Positions 1 through 8,703 are shown, counted from the stretch's first letter. The stretch is DNA of 64,000 nucleotides from Salinibius halmophilus (GCF_003577475.1 NZ_QPEP01000009.1:1-64000); one strand, 5' to 3'. Notes: a model not told the origin generated them from the sequence alone. Translations and numbers: made by a program.

Positions 1-113
1 TTGACGACAATAGAGCATTGGAACCACCTGACCCCATTCCGAACTCAGTAGTGAAACGATGCATCGCCGATGGTAGTGTGGCTTGCCCATGCGAGAGTAG
101 GTCATCGTCAAGC
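1..113 (+). rRNA. rrf: 5S ribosomal RNA
   Basis: The conserved 5S blocks are present: CCACCTGACCCCAT, CCGAACTCAG and CGCCGATGGTAGTGTGG. The 5' end ttgacga (1-7) pairs with tcgtcaa (105-111) to close helix I, so the gene starts at or within a base or two of the window edge and is essentially complete. It is the last gene of an rRNA operon whose 16S and 23S genes lie outside the window. Confidence 0.95.
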
Positions 114-128
114 GCCTAATACGAAGAA

Positions 129-155
129 CCCCAGCACAATGTGCTGGGGTTTTTT
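129..155 (+). terminator. Rho-independent terminator of the rRNA operon
   Basis: A perfect 9-bp stem, ccccagcac/gtgctgggg, with a 3-nt loop is followed by six T residues, 16 bases after the 5S 3' end. Confidence 0.9.
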
Positions 156-202
156 CGTTTCTGTAGGTTGCACGGCGCGTGGGTTTGCGCCGGGCAACAG
201 TC

Positions 203-222
203 ATTCCCGCGTAGGCGGGAAT
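203..222. repeat. ATTCCC-N8-GGGAAT palindrome
   Basis: A 20-bp palindrome with ATTCCC and GGGAAT arms around 8 bases. The form matches the dRS3-type short repeat known in Neisseria, and similar sequences are common in other proteobacteria. A second copy is at about 58552-58571 and a degenerate one near 46475-46493. Confidence 0.6.
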
Positions 223-249
223 CTAGTCACCACATTCAAAACAGAAAAC

Positions 250-435
250 TAGACACCCGATAAAAGCACTCGGGTGTGACGCTAAGTTGAAACAACAAAC
301 TAGACACCCGATAAAAGCACTCGGGTGTGACGCTAAGTTGAAACAACAAACTAGACACCCGATAAAAGCACTCGGGTGTGACGCTAAGTTGAAACAACAA
401 ACTAGACACCCGATAAAAACACTCGGGTGTGACGC
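250..435 (+). repeat. Tandem array of 51-bp units (4 copies)
   Basis: The word tagacaccc recurs at 250, 301, 352 and 403, an exact 51-bp period. Each unit contains the hairpin cacccga/tcgggtg. The copies are almost identical throughout, so there are no variable spacers. Short reading frames across the array translate the repeat and are not taken as genes. Confidence 0.9.
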
Positions 436-591
436 AGAGACTTTTTTCCCAAACCTACGGTTTGTAAAACCTACACCCAACCAAAAAAATCACCCAAACA
501 AAAAATCTCACACCATCTATGGCAAATCTCCTACAAACATCCGAGCTAATGTCTCTAACGCCGACACCAGCAATCCGACTATAGTTACTCA

Positions 592-807
592 CGTCGACAG
601 GATGATGACACAGGGAAATGATCGAACTGGATGGTTCGCAAAGGAATATAGGAAAGCAAGGATGATTGTCTGCTGGATAGCAGAGTTTAAGGATTAAATA
701 GGGAAAGGAACTGCTAGGACCCGCAGGGTGGATGCCACGAAGGCGCTGCTAGGACGCTTACCGATATGGATGATTGGGTAGAAAGCCAGCATTTTGCTGG
801 TTTTTTT
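592..807 (+). ncRNA. csrB: CsrB-family small RNA (CsrA-sequestering)
   Basis: About 215 nt with roughly 14 GGA motifs, several displayed in hairpin loops. The clearest are tctgct-GGAT-agcaga (669-684) and cgaac-tGGAtg-gttcg. The 5' end, gtcgacaggatgatgacac, resembles enterobacterial and Vibrio CsrB. A -10 box tatagt (580-585) lies just before the start. A terminator stem ccagc/gctgg (786-800) is followed by seven T residues. CsrB-type RNAs bind many CsrA dimers and relieve translational repression; csrA itself is at 50901. I recognise the architecture rather than an aligned family match. The reading frame that overlaps it (287-697) is not a gene. Confidence 0.8.
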
Positions 808-952
808 ACGTTTGTTGCTCTGCATTTTTCTTGTAAATCTTATCTAGCGAAAAAATGTTGACCACTGCGCTAAATCAACCTTATTGGGCTGGCATCTTTA
901 CGTATCTTTGCTTTAATGTTGAGTGAACTTTTGTATTTTCAAGGAATTTGGC

Positions 953-2587
953 ATGGGATTCACTCGGTCTGCTGCGTTTGCTCGCCTTTCTTCTCATAAA
1001 GATCGCTATACAAAGCCTGGTGCACTTAAATCACTGTTTTCTCAGGATCCCAATCGAGTTGAGCGATATAGCTTTCAAGTAGCGGATATCAATTTTGACT
1101 TTAGCAAACACTGGATTGATGCTGACGTGCATACTGAACTTGTCGCGCTTGCCGAGTCGCAAGGCGTAACAAGCAAAATAAAGGCACTATTATCTGGTGA
1201 GCAGGTCAACCCAACAGAAAAACGTCCGGCGCTACATACAGCGCTTCGCAGTAAAGAAAAGCTAGATATCACTGTTAACGGTGAGCAAGTATCTGAGGTG
1301 ATCGCAGACACCCTTGCACAAATGCGTTCGTTCGTTAAATCGGTGCACGAGAATGTGTTTGTTGGCCATACAGGTAAGCCACTGCGCACCATTGTAAACA
1401 TTGGCATTGGTGGCTCCTATTTAGGCCCTAAGGTTGTATCAGACGCCTTAGCGCCTTATGCCAAAGACGGGTTTGAGATTCGTTATATTGCCAATATTGA
1501 CCCGAGTGATGCGACGGATGTGCTGAAAACATTAGATCCTGAAACTACCTTATTCGTGATTTGCTCAAAATCATTTTCAACGTTAGAAACACTCGAAAAT
1601 GCAAAGGCATGTCGTCGTTGGTTTATCGATAATGGCGGCAATGATGAGGCGGTTGCCAAGCACTTCATTGCCGTGACAACTGCTATCGAGAAAGCAACGG
1701 CATTTGGTATAGCAAAAGAAAATCTGTTCCCAATGTGGGACTGGGTAGGTGGGCGCTACTCTCTGTGGAGCGCAATTGGCTTACCTCAGGCGCTTTACCT
1801 CGGTATGGACGTATTTGAACAACTGCTTGCTGGTGCTTATGAAATGGATGATCATTTTGCTAGTGCACCGCTGGCCGAAAATGTACCCGTGTTATCAGCT
1901 CTTCTAGGCGTATGGTATCAAAATGTTCATGGGGCTGGGGCACATGCGGTGCTTACCTACGATGAACGATTAAAAGATTTGCCGAATCATTTACAGCAAG
2001 TCGATATGGAATCCAACGGCAAGTCGTCAACCCTATCGGGTCACCCAGTTACCTTTGATACGGGGTCGGTCATTTGGGGTGGTGTTGGAACGAACGGACA
2101 ACATGCCTATCATCAGCTTTTACACCAGGGTACCCGCTTAATCCCTACCGATTTTATCGTTGCTTGGAAGAGTCACAACGATATAGACAAACAACATCAA
2201 TGGTTAGTGGCCAACTGCCTGGCACAGGCGCAGGCGATGTTATTAGGACGCGATGAAGAGCAAGTTCGACAAGAGTTGACGGCTAAGGGTCTTGCAGCGG
2301 AAGAGGTGGAGGCACTAGTGCCGCACAAGGTCATCCCTGGAAATCGTCCGTCGTCATTGATTAGTTTCGAGCGCTTAACACCAAAAGTGCTTGGCGCTTT
2401 GGTGGCCTATTATGAACATCGAATTTTTGTTCAATCCGCTATTTGGGATATTAACGCGTTCGATCAATGGGGCGTTGAGCTAGGTAAAGTGATGGGCGAT
2501 GAAATTTTCAAGGCATTAGAAGGCAATGAAGCCGAGTTAGATCCTTCTACGAAAGCCGCTGTGGCTGCGTTCCGTCAAGTTCAGTAG
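953..2587 (+). CDS. pgi: Glucose-6-phosphate isomerase
   Basis: Interconverts glucose 6-phosphate and fructose 6-phosphate in glycolysis and gluconeogenesis; cytoplasmic. The 544-residue product has the usual length for the family. Visible motifs are the sugar-phosphate site NIGIGGSYLGP, the family signature DWVGGRYSLWSAIG and the C-terminal WGVELGK. The start at 953 (MGFTRSAAF) is preferred over 923 because AAGGA at 941-945 is correctly spaced before it. The gene stands alone, divergent from nothing nearby, and is preceded by the CsrB-like RNA gene. A hairpin (2600-2623) follows the stop codon. Confidence 0.97.
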   Translation: MGFTRSAAFARLSSHKDRYTKPGALKSLFSQDPNRVERYSFQVADINFDFSKHWIDADVHTELVALAESQGVTSKIKALLSGEQVNPTEKRPALHTALRSKEKLDITVNGEQVSEVIADTLAQMRSFVKSVHENVFVGHTGKPLRTIVNIGIGGSYLGPKVVSDALAPYAKDGFEIRYIANIDPSDATDVLKTLDPETTLFVICSKSFSTLETLENAKACRRWFIDNGGNDEAVAKHFIAVTTAIEKATAFGIAKENLFPMWDWVGGRYSLWSAIGLPQALYLGMDVFEQLLAGAYEMDDHFASAPLAENVPVLSALLGVWYQNVHGAGAHAVLTYDERLKDLPNHLQQVDMESNGKSSTLSGHPVTFDTGSVIWGGVGTNGQHAYHQLLHQGTRLIPTDFIVAWKSHNDIDKQHQWLVANCLAQAQAMLLGRDEEQVRQELTAKGLAAEEVEALVPHKVIPGNRPSSLISFERLTPKVLGALVAYYEHRIFVQSAIWDINAFDQWGVELGKVMGDEIFKALEGNEAELDPSTKAAVAAFRQVQ

Positions 2588-2599
2588 TACCAACAGTTA

Positions 2600-2623
2600 T
2601 GCGTGGGCTGGACTAGGCCCACG
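2600..2623. terminator. Hairpin between convergent pgi and histidine-phosphatase genes
   Basis: The stem gcgtgggc/gcccacgc surrounds a short loop, and the minus-strand stop codon lies inside it. There is no T tract on either strand, so it is at most a weak or Rho-assisted bidirectional end. Confidence 0.4.
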
Positions 2624-3611
2624 CAGCATCTCTATCTGGGAATCCACCAAAAAAGTTATCCATATGCCGTTGGTGCTTTTCTTCTGTGAGGCCTTCCTCG
2701 ATCCACATGTGACTGCCTTTAAACGCCACTGTTAGGTGATCTAGATTCTTATGCTGGCAAATCTGCCAGGCGTGTTTTAACGAACGATTTTGAACATGGC
2801 ACGCAAGTGCTGCCAATACACCCTTATGACTAACAACCAATACTTCGCGGCCATGGAAGTCGCGCACGAGTTTTTGAACGGCACTAACAGCCCGTTTTTG
2901 TACCTCACTAAATGACTCACCGCCAGGCGCACGAAAAACATCTGGTCTGTTAGCGTATTGAAACATTGCGATTGGTTGAATGCGCTTTGCTTCTTCAAGT
3001 GTTAGCCCCTCAACATCACCAAGGTGTATCTCCATCAAGCCTGGGCTGATCAAACTCTGAACTGGTTTCAGTTTGCTTGTCAGCAAGTTCCTCGTTTCGA
3101 TTGCACGGCCAGATGTGCTCGCTACCGCAGCAGCAATGTCAAGGTTAGCCAAGCGGCGGGCAGCACGACTTACTTGTAGTTCTGCTGAGTCGAGTAAATG
3201 CGCATCACCACGCCCTAGCAGGCGGCCTTGTTTGTGCCAGGTGGTCTCGGCTGACCGGTAAATATGTAGGCGAGTAACTTCTTGCCTTATTGCAGATTTG
3301 TAGAAGTTTGGCAAGTTGGACAGGCCGGCGTTGCGTTTTATTGGTGCAAAGTTGCTTACTGCAGCACGCGGTATATTACGAGTGGGTAGTGGGTACTCTT
3401 CTCCCGATTCGCAATATGTTTTGCTTAACGAATTTGTGATGACAGCATAATCTAGCTGGACTAGAACGCTCGGCCCAGAAACCTTGTTTAATATACGCAT
3501 GACTTGGTAGCTATAACAAAAACTACCTAGATCTTTTGACACCGGTTTCCCCGAAGCAGCAAATTCATGCCATTTGCTCATTTCAACAATTAAATAGATG
3601 AATTTAGTCAT
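2613..3611 (-). CDS. Histidine-phosphatase-fold protein lacking the catalytic His
   Basis: Residues from about 115 to the end resemble the phosphoglycerate mutase / histidine phosphatase superfamily: a first strand with RxxET, then TTWHKQGRLLGRGD, a LMEIHLGDVEGLT block and the second-histidine motif VVSHKG near the C-terminus. The invariant RHG triad is RSA here (YRSAET), so the histidine that carries the phosphate in active enzymes is missing. The N-terminal 110 residues match nothing I recognise. The start is uncertain: ATG at 3611 or GTG at 3620, neither with a good ribosome binding site. Likely a pseudoenzyme or a binding protein; the function is unknown. Confidence 0.65.
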   Translation of the reverse strand: MTKFIYLIVEMSKWHEFAASGKPVSKDLGSFCYSYQVMRILNKVSGPSVLVQLDYAVITNSLSKTYCESGEEYPLPTRNIPRAAVSNFAPIKRNAGLSNLPNFYKSAIRQEVTRLHIYRSAETTWHKQGRLLGRGDAHLLDSAELQVSRAARRLANLDIAAAVASTSGRAIETRNLLTSKLKPVQSLISPGLMEIHLGDVEGLTLEEAKRIQPIAMFQYANRPDVFRAPGGESFSEVQKRAVSAVQKLVRDFHGREVLVVSHKGVLAALACHVQNRSLKHAWQICQHKNLDHLTVAFKGSHMWIEEGLTEEKHQRHMDNFFGGFPDRDAAWA

Positions 3612-3742
3612 ATGTAACACTGTAAGAAAATTGAGTTGTGCGCATTAAATACACAAATGTATCAGTGTTCAACGAGTGAAAAAGAAAGATTTTTGAAATG
3701 AGAAGTGAGTCATTATTGTCTTTTCTCTACTGTTACGAGTAG

Positions 3743-3769
3743 AAAAAAGGCGTCAAGTATGTGACGCCT
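3743..3769 (-). terminator. Rho-independent terminator after panC
   Basis: Read on the minus strand, the stem aggcgtca/tgacgcct with a 6-nt loop is followed by a run of T residues just past the panC stop. Confidence 0.85.
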
Positions 3770-3778
3770 AATTAGACT

Positions 3779-4618
3779 TTACGGTCGGAAAAACTCAAGA
3801 TTATCAATCAGGCGTGTATCGCCTAAAAGCGCTGCTGCTAGTATGACTTGTGCTGAATGGTCACTTGGTTGCAGGGTGGTCTGGTCAACAACATTAAGGT
3901 AATCAATCACAAAACCAGCTGCAGAGAGTGTCGCTTTTGCCGCGGCAATAGCCTTCCCTTCATCTGCGCCTTTACTCAGGGCATGGGCAAGTTTTTTGAG
4001 GGTGTCGTGCAATAGAGGAGCAGTTTCGTGCTGTTGCTCGGTTAAATACTGATTTCGGCTTGAGCGAGCTAAACCATTGCTTTCGCGACTGGTTTCAACA
4101 CCTAAAATTTGCACTGGTAAAAATAAGTCGGCGGTCATTTGTCGAATGACAGCGAGTTGTTGATAATCTTTTTGACCAAAGATTGCCACATCAGGCTGAA
4201 CAATATTGAGCAGCTTGCTGACGACTGTCGCTACGCCGGCAAAATGCCCCGGCCGGCTTGCACCACAGTGAAGTTCAGTGATCTCAGAATTGATGTGCAC
4301 GCTGAGCGTATTGCCGTTTGGGTACATCTCATCAACAGATGGGGTGAATAGATAATGGCAGCCCCTAGCAACAAGCTTGTCTTGATCGGCCTGTAGGGTG
4401 CGTGGGTACTTATCGAAGTCTTCGTTTTCGCCAAACTGGGTTGGGTTGACAAAGATTGAACTAACTACGATGTCGGCCCTGATGCGGGCGGTATCGATGA
4501 GGGTAAGGTGTCCCTCGTGTAGGTTACCCATTGTCGGCACAAAGGCAATTGTTTTGCCCTTAGCTTTATGAGCTTTAAGCGCCGCCCGCAGGCGGCTAAT
4601 GGTTTCAATGGTTTGCAT
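3779..4618 (-). CDS. panC: Pantothenate synthetase
   Basis: Joins pantoate and beta-alanine with ATP to make pantothenate, the last step of vitamin B5 synthesis; cytoplasmic. At 279 residues it is standard length. The nucleotidyltransferase HIGH-type motif is visible as TMGNLHEGHLTL, followed by VSIFVNPTQFGENEDFDKYPRT, which is typical of the pantoate-binding region, and FGQKDYQQ. It is the last gene of pcnB-folK-panB-panC; its ATG overlaps the panB stop by one base (TAATG), which suggests translational coupling. A terminator follows. Confidence 0.97.
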   Translation of the reverse strand: MQTIETISRLRAALKAHKAKGKTIAFVPTMGNLHEGHLTLIDTARIRADIVVSSIFVNPTQFGENEDFDKYPRTLQADQDKLVARGCHYLFTPSVDEMYPNGNTLSVHINSEITELHCGASRPGHFAGVATVVSKLLNIVQPDVAIFGQKDYQQLAVIRQMTADLFLPVQILGVETSRESNGLARSSRNQYLTEQQHETAPLLHDTLKKLAHALSKGADEGKAIAAAKATLSAAGFVIDYLNVVDQTTLQPSDHSAQVILAAALLGDTRLIDNLEFFRP

Positions 4619-5409
4619 TAAGAGAACTCGTGCTCTGCAGCTGGGAAGCTGCCATTTTTAACGTCGCTAACGAACTTCTGAATCGCTTGTGCTGGCGTAT
4701 CGCATTCAGCCATGAAGTCTTTGACAAACTTAGGCTTGCGATGGCTACCAAGGCCGAGCATGTCATAGCTGACTAGCACTTGCCCCTGGGTTGCCGTACC
4801 AGCGCCAATGCCAATAACCGGTAGGTTGACTTCCTCCACAATACGTTTCGCCAGTGCGCTTGGCACGCACTCGAGCAGTAAAATATCTGCCCCTGCTTCA
4901 GCTACAGTGTGGGCATCGGAAATCATTCTTTCGGCGGCATCGCGCTGCCTACCTTGAACCCTAAATCCACCAAACACGTTTACCGATTGTGGTGTTAAGC
5001 CCATATGTACGCAGCTAGGTACACCATTGCGACGTAACTGAGTAACGGTATCGGCTAACCAAGCACCACCTTCTAGTTTGACAAGGTTAGCGCCAGCTTG
5101 CATTAGCTTACCGGCGTTAATTAGCGCAGTGGCCTCATCTTGGTAGCTCATAAATGGCATGTCGGCCATGACTAGTGCGCCTTGATTGCCATTGGCAACA
5201 GCTTGTGTGTGGTAGCACATGTCTTGCATGGTTACCGGCAAGGTGCTCTCTTTGCCTTGTACCACCATGCCGAGACTGTCGCCGACTAATATGATGTCCA
5301 CACCATTACTAGAAACAAGATCGGCGAATGTTGAATCATAGGCGGTTAAGCAAGTGAAACGCTCGCCTTCAGCAATGCGCTCTTTCAATTTATGCAGGTT
5401 GACTGCCAT
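4618..5409 (-). CDS. panB: 3-methyl-2-oxobutanoate hydroxymethyltransferase
   Basis: Transfers a hydroxymethyl group from methylenetetrahydrofolate to ketoisovalerate, giving ketopantoate, the first committed step toward pantothenate. The 263-residue product has the family's TIM-barrel motifs: CLTAYDSTFA, GDSLGMVVQG with the metal-binding Asp, VKLEGG, HMGLTPQSV and IGIGAGTATQGQVLV. It lies 12 bases after folK and overlaps panC by one base, in the conserved pcnB-folK-panB-panC operon. The ketoisovalerate substrate comes from the branched-chain pathway that includes ilvIH at 13 kb. Confidence 0.97.
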   Translation of the reverse strand: MAVNLHKLKERIAEGERFTCLTAYDSTFADLVSSNGVDIILVGDSLGMVVQGKESTLPVTMQDMCYHTQAVANGNQGALVMADMPFMSYQDEATALINAGKLMQAGANLVKLEGGAWLADTVTQLRRNGVPSCVHMGLTPQSVNVFGGFRVQGRQRDAAERMISDAHTVAEAGADILLLECVPSALAKRIVEEVNLPVIGIGAGTATQGQVLVSYDMLGLGSHRKPKFVKDFMAECDTPAQAIQKFVSDVKNGSFPAAEHEFS

Positions 5410-5421
5410 AGTGTCCTCTAC

Positions 5422-5904
5422 CTATGCGCCTATTTGGCGCAAATCGCTTGTGTCAACTGCGGCTAGCCAGCTAGATACTGACTTGCCGGACAACTGCAAC
5501 TCAGGTGCTAGCTCTGCTAGCGGTTGCAGAACGAAGCCGCGTTGGTAAGCAAACGGGTGTGGGAGTAGCAAACGGGGAAGGGTGGTGCTGAGCTCCCCGT
5601 AGACAATAATGTCTAGATCGAGCGTGCGCTCACCCCAATGACGTAGTCGTTGTCGACCATGCTTTTGTTCAAGCTCTTGCAGAGCATCTAGCAACGCCAT
5701 TGGGCCAAGTGTCGTGTCGATTTCAGCTACGCCATTTACGAAGTCGGGTTGATCTTGTGGACCAACAGGTTTGCTTCGATACCAACTAGACGTTGCCACC
5801 AATACGGTTTCGGGGAGTGTAGCAATTTGCTCTACTGCTGTTTTAACTTGCATCAGCGGTTCGCTTAAATTGCTACCCAATCCTATGTAAACCTTGCTTG
5901 TCAT
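5422..5904 (-). CDS. folK: 2-amino-4-hydroxy-6-hydroxymethyldihydropteridine pyrophosphokinase
   Basis: Transfers pyrophosphate from ATP to hydroxymethyl-dihydropterin in folate synthesis. The 160-residue product shows YIGLGSNLS at the N-terminus, the pterin/ATP site RTLDLDIIVYG and LLLPHPFAYQRGFVLQPL, all characteristic of HPPK. Its ATG overlaps the pcnB stop (ATGA), so translation is probably coupled. It supplies the folate branch that panB depends on for its one-carbon donor. Confidence 0.96.
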   Translation of the reverse strand: MTSKVYIGLGSNLSEPLMQVKTAVEQIATLPETVLVATSSWYRSKPVGPQDQPDFVNGVAEIDTTLGPMALLDALQELEQKHGRQRLRHWGERTLDLDIIVYGELSTTLPRLLLPHPFAYQRGFVLQPLAELAPELQLSGKSVSSWLAAVDTSDLRQIGA

Positions 5905-7226
5905 GCGCTTTTAGGCGGTGTTTTCCGACGCTTACGACGGCGTGGTTTGCGCGGCTGTGTATTACGCATTTTTTCACGCAACTCGGGTGTACCCTGTTGA
6001 TAAGACGTCCACCATTCACCTAGACCCTTGGTTTCTTCGCCTGCTGACTCACGCAGCACTAAAAAGTCGTAGGCTGCTCTGAACCTTGGGTGTTCAACGA
6101 GTTGTTCTGCTCGCTTGCCACCACGTCGAACGAGTCTTGGCTGCATATCCCATATTTCACGCATTGGAATGCCAAAGCGCTTAGGGATGGATACAAATGC
6201 TGATTGCTCCGCTTGCGCTTGCTGGGCAGCTTGGTGTAGCGCAGGCACTTCTGGTGTGCCATTGGCTCGAATCGCTGCAGCATTAACTGATACTGCAGGC
6301 CACAACAAGGCAGCATACAAAAACGCTGGTGTCACAGGTTTGTTTTGTGCAATACGCTCATCTGTATTGGCGATGGCCTGCTCGATTAAGCGTGCAAATG
6401 TGCCACTTTCGTCGTCAGCGATCGCTTGATACGTATGCGGGAAGATGGGCTGTATTAGGCCATAATCAACCAGCATCTGGTAAGTTTTGACACCCTGACC
6501 CGACATAAGCAGCTTAATGACTTCGTCAAACATCCTAGCTGCCGGTACGCCTTGCAGTAGGTTAGCGAGTGATTCAAAAGGCGCTTGAGTTGGACCATCA
6601 ATGGTAAAACCGAGCTTGCCAGCAAATCGCACGGCTCGAAGCATGCGAACCGGATCCTCGCGATAACGCGTTTCGGGGTCGCCGATGATGCGCACCACTC
6701 GCTGCTTCATGTCGTTTAGCGCACCGTCAATGGCCGTTACTTCATTAGTTTTTAAGCTGTAGTACAAGGCATTAATGGTAAAGTCACGCCGAAATGCGTC
6801 ATCTTCCATACTGCCCCAAACATTGTCGCGCAACAGCATGCCATCGTCACTGGTGATCGAATCTGCATCATGGCTACCACGAAAGGTTGCCACTTCAATG
6901 ATTTCGCGACCAAAGCGCACATGCACCAAACGAAAGCGGCGACCAATGATGCGGGAGTTGCGAAACAAAGACTTCACTTGCTCGGGCGTTGCATTGGTTG
7001 CAACGTCAAAGTCTTTAGGGTGTAGACCAAGCATGGTGTCGCGAACGCCACCCCCAACTAAATACGCGTCATAACCACCATCTTGCAGGCGCGAGAGTAC
7101 CTTGCGTGCGTTGAGTGCTACATCCTTAGTTTGAATGCCGTGTTTATTAGGCCCGATTGTGATTAATTTTTGCTCAGGTGATTTTTTCACCAGACCAAAG
7201 ATTTTGTTAATCAAGGACTTTGCCAT
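5901..7226 (-). CDS. pcnB: Poly(A) polymerase I
   Basis: Adds 3' poly(A) tails to RNAs, marking them for degradation. The nucleotidyltransferase head is clear: AYLVGGGVRDTMLG followed by the DxD metal motif KDFDVATNATPEQV, then the RRFRLVHV and REDPVRMLRAVRFAGKLGF blocks. The C-terminus is very basic (RKPRRRKRRKTPPK), as usual for PcnB and likely RNA-binding. The ATG at 7226 is chosen over an upstream TTG at 7265 because a purine-rich AAGG lies before it. The gene follows cbrB by 88 bases, the same order as in pseudomonads. Confidence 0.95.
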   Translation of the reverse strand: MAKSLINKIFGLVKKSPEQKLITIGPNKHGIQTKDVALNARKVLSRLQDGGYDAYLVGGGVRDTMLGLHPKDFDVATNATPEQVKSLFRNSRIIGRRFRLVHVRFGREIIEVATFRGSHDADSITSDDGMLLRDNVWGSMEDDAFRRDFTINALYYSLKTNEVTAIDGALNDMKQRVVRIIGDPETRYREDPVRMLRAVRFAGKLGFTIDGPTQAPFESLANLLQGVPAARMFDEVIKLLMSGQGVKTYQMLVDYGLIQPIFPHTYQAIADDESGTFARLIEQAIANTDERIAQNKPVTPAFLYAALLWPAVSVNAAAIRANGTPEVPALHQAAQQAQAEQSAFVSIPKRFGIPMREIWDMQPRLVRRGGKRAEQLVEHPRFRAAYDFLVLRESAGEETKGLGEWWTSYQQGTPELREKMRNTQPRKPRRRKRRKTPPKSA

Positions 7227-7314
7227 TTTGCCTGCCTTGCTAAAATTCGTCGCAAGTGTAACCAACCCTAACCGATTCGTCAGTAACCTATTGCTTGCAA
7301 CCTAGGATTTATAG

Positions 7315-8703
7315 TTATTGTGCTTTCTTCTTTGGTCTTGGTATGCCGTAACGGTTGCGGCGCTCCCACAAGCACTTACGAGAAATGCCCAAGCGTTTAG
7401 CGAGCTCTGTTTCACTGAGCTCATTTTGATGTGCCAGTACAAACTGAGTGAAATAGTCGCTCAAACTTAAGTCTTTTTCATCAACCGCTGCTTCGCTGGT
7501 GCTCTGCGGTACTGCAACTTGCTCACTAGCGTGTTGAATGCCTAGCAAGTCGGCTGAAATAAAACCATCTTCGGCAAGAATCAGCGCCCGTTGAATCGCA
7601 TTTTCCAACTCACGAACATTACCTGGCCATTGATAGGCTAGCATCATATCACGGGCGCTTTGGTCAAACTGAACTTCGTCTTCGCCTAAGCGCAAGCAAT
7701 GTTTTTTAAGTAGATGCTCAGCAATCTCTAACACATCTCGATCTCGTTCACGCAACGGTGGTAGCGCGATTTCTATCACTTGTAGACGGTAATACAAGTC
7801 TTCACGAAAACGACCTTCGTCGACCAATTGGCGAAGGTTTCTGTGGGTGGCAGCAACCAAGCGGATGTCCACTTGTCTAGCCGAAACAGAACCGACCCGT
7901 CTAACCTCTCGTTCTTGCAGCACTCGCAGCAATCGCGCTTGTGCTTCTAGTGGTAGTTCACCAATTTCATCGAGAAACAAGGTGCCACCTTCAGCCGCTT
8001 CAACTAAGCCTGTTCTGGTGGTGTTGGCACCGGTAAAGGCGCCTTTTTCATAACCAAATAGCTCAGCTTCAATCAAGCTTTCAGGAATTGCTGCACAGTT
8101 AACCGAGACGATTTCGGCAGAGTTTCTAGCACTAAGTTCATGGATAGCTTTCGCAACTAACTCCTTGCCGGTACCGGACTCTCCTTGCACTAATACTGTC
8201 ACATCCGCCGGAGCCACTTTGCGCAAGCGTTTGTAGAGCCTCTGCATTGGTTGGCAGCTGCCAACCAGTTGACCAAGCGGACTTTCGTCAAGCTCAACCG
8301 AGTCTGTTGCTGGGGAAGCAGTTGCTTGTGGGGCTGCGGCACGCACAGTTGGCTGCTGTTTGATTAGCCGCTTAACGGTTTTAAGCATTTCTTCATGGTC
8401 AAACGGCTTGGCAATATACTCCGCTGCGCCTTTTTTCATCGCTTCCACAGCCGAGCGCATCGAGGCGTAGCTCGTCATAATCAGAACCGGTACATCGCCT
8501 GCTTGGCTAATCAGGTCTGTACCCTCACCGCCTGGCAGTCGCAAATCACTAACGATTAGATTATAACCAGCAAGGTCCAATGCTTTTGCCTGCTCGATGG
8601 AAGCCGCCTCGTCCACCTCAAACCCGTTCCTTGTTAGCAAGCGCTTTAATGCTGCGCGGATGATGTCTTCATCTTCAATCACCGCAACTCGTTGCGTACT
8701 CAT
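7315..8703 (-). CDS. cbrB: Sigma-54-dependent response regulator, CbrB type
   Basis: Activates sigma-54 promoters, in pseudomonads for carbon/nitrogen source use. Domain order: receiver (1-115, phospho-acceptor Asp53 in VSDLRLPGG), AAA+ domain (about 143-375) with Walker A GESGTGKE, the sigma-54 contact motif GAFTGA and Walker B GGTLFLDEIGE, and a C-terminal Fis-type helix-turn-helix (ELAKRLGISRKCLWERRNRYG). It overlaps the sensor kinase gene by 4 bases. The CbrB assignment rests on the CbrA-type partner and the downstream pcnB-folK genes; by domains alone it would be only NtrC-like. Confidence 0.9.
   Translation of the reverse strand: MSTQRVAVIEDEDIIRAALKRLLTRNGFEVDEAASIEQAKALDLAGYNLIVSDLRLPGGEGTDLISQAGDVPVLIMTSYASMRSAVEAMKKGAAEYIAKPFDHEEMLKTVKRLIKQQPTVRAAAPQATASPATDSVELDESPLGQLVGSCQPMQRLYKRLRKVAPADVTVLVQGESGTGKELVAKAIHELSARNSAEIVSVNCAAIPESLIEAELFGYEKGAFTGANTTRTGLVEAAEGGTLFLDEIGELPLEAQARLLRVLQEREVRRVGSVSARQVDIRLVAATHRNLRQLVDEGRFREDLYYRLQVIEIALPPLRERDRDVLEIAEHLLKKHCLRLGEDEVQFDQSARDMMLAYQWPGNVRELENAIQRALILAEDGFISADLLGIQHASEQVAVPQSTSEAAVDEKDLSLSDYFTQFVLAHQNELSETELAKRLGISRKCLWERRNRYGIPRPKKKAQ

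Larger units (their letters stand above)
162..475 (+). repeat. REPIN-like element, copy 1, with expanded tandem core
   Basis: The element is bounded by tgtaggtt (162-169) and aacctaca (468-475). The left end is a GTAG-headed palindrome (163-198; arms gttgc/gcaac and cggcgc/gcgccg around an A:G mismatch). The right end is a second GTAG-headed palindrome on the opposite strand (443-474; arms caaacc/ggtttg). Between them lie an ATTCCC-N8-GGGAAT palindrome (203-222) and four 51-bp tandem units. A copy with only one such unit lies inverted at 58454-58602. Two inverted GTAG palindromes are the layout of REPINs, which in other bacteria are moved by RAYT transposases; no such gene is in this window. 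Confidence 0.8.

Noticed and set aside
250..435. Possible CRISPR array
   Set aside because: The 51-bp period is uniform and the parts between the palindromes are identical, so there are no spacers. No cas genes are nearby.
287..697. 136-codon open frame over the repeats and the CsrB-like RNA
   Set aside because: Its first half is a translation of the tandem repeat and its second half crosses a structured RNA gene with its own promoter and terminator.
7227..7314. CrcZ-like RNA between cbrB and pcnB
   Set aside because: The gap is only 88 bases, with no CA-rich Hfq/Crc motifs and no sigma-54 promoter with correct -24/-12 spacing.
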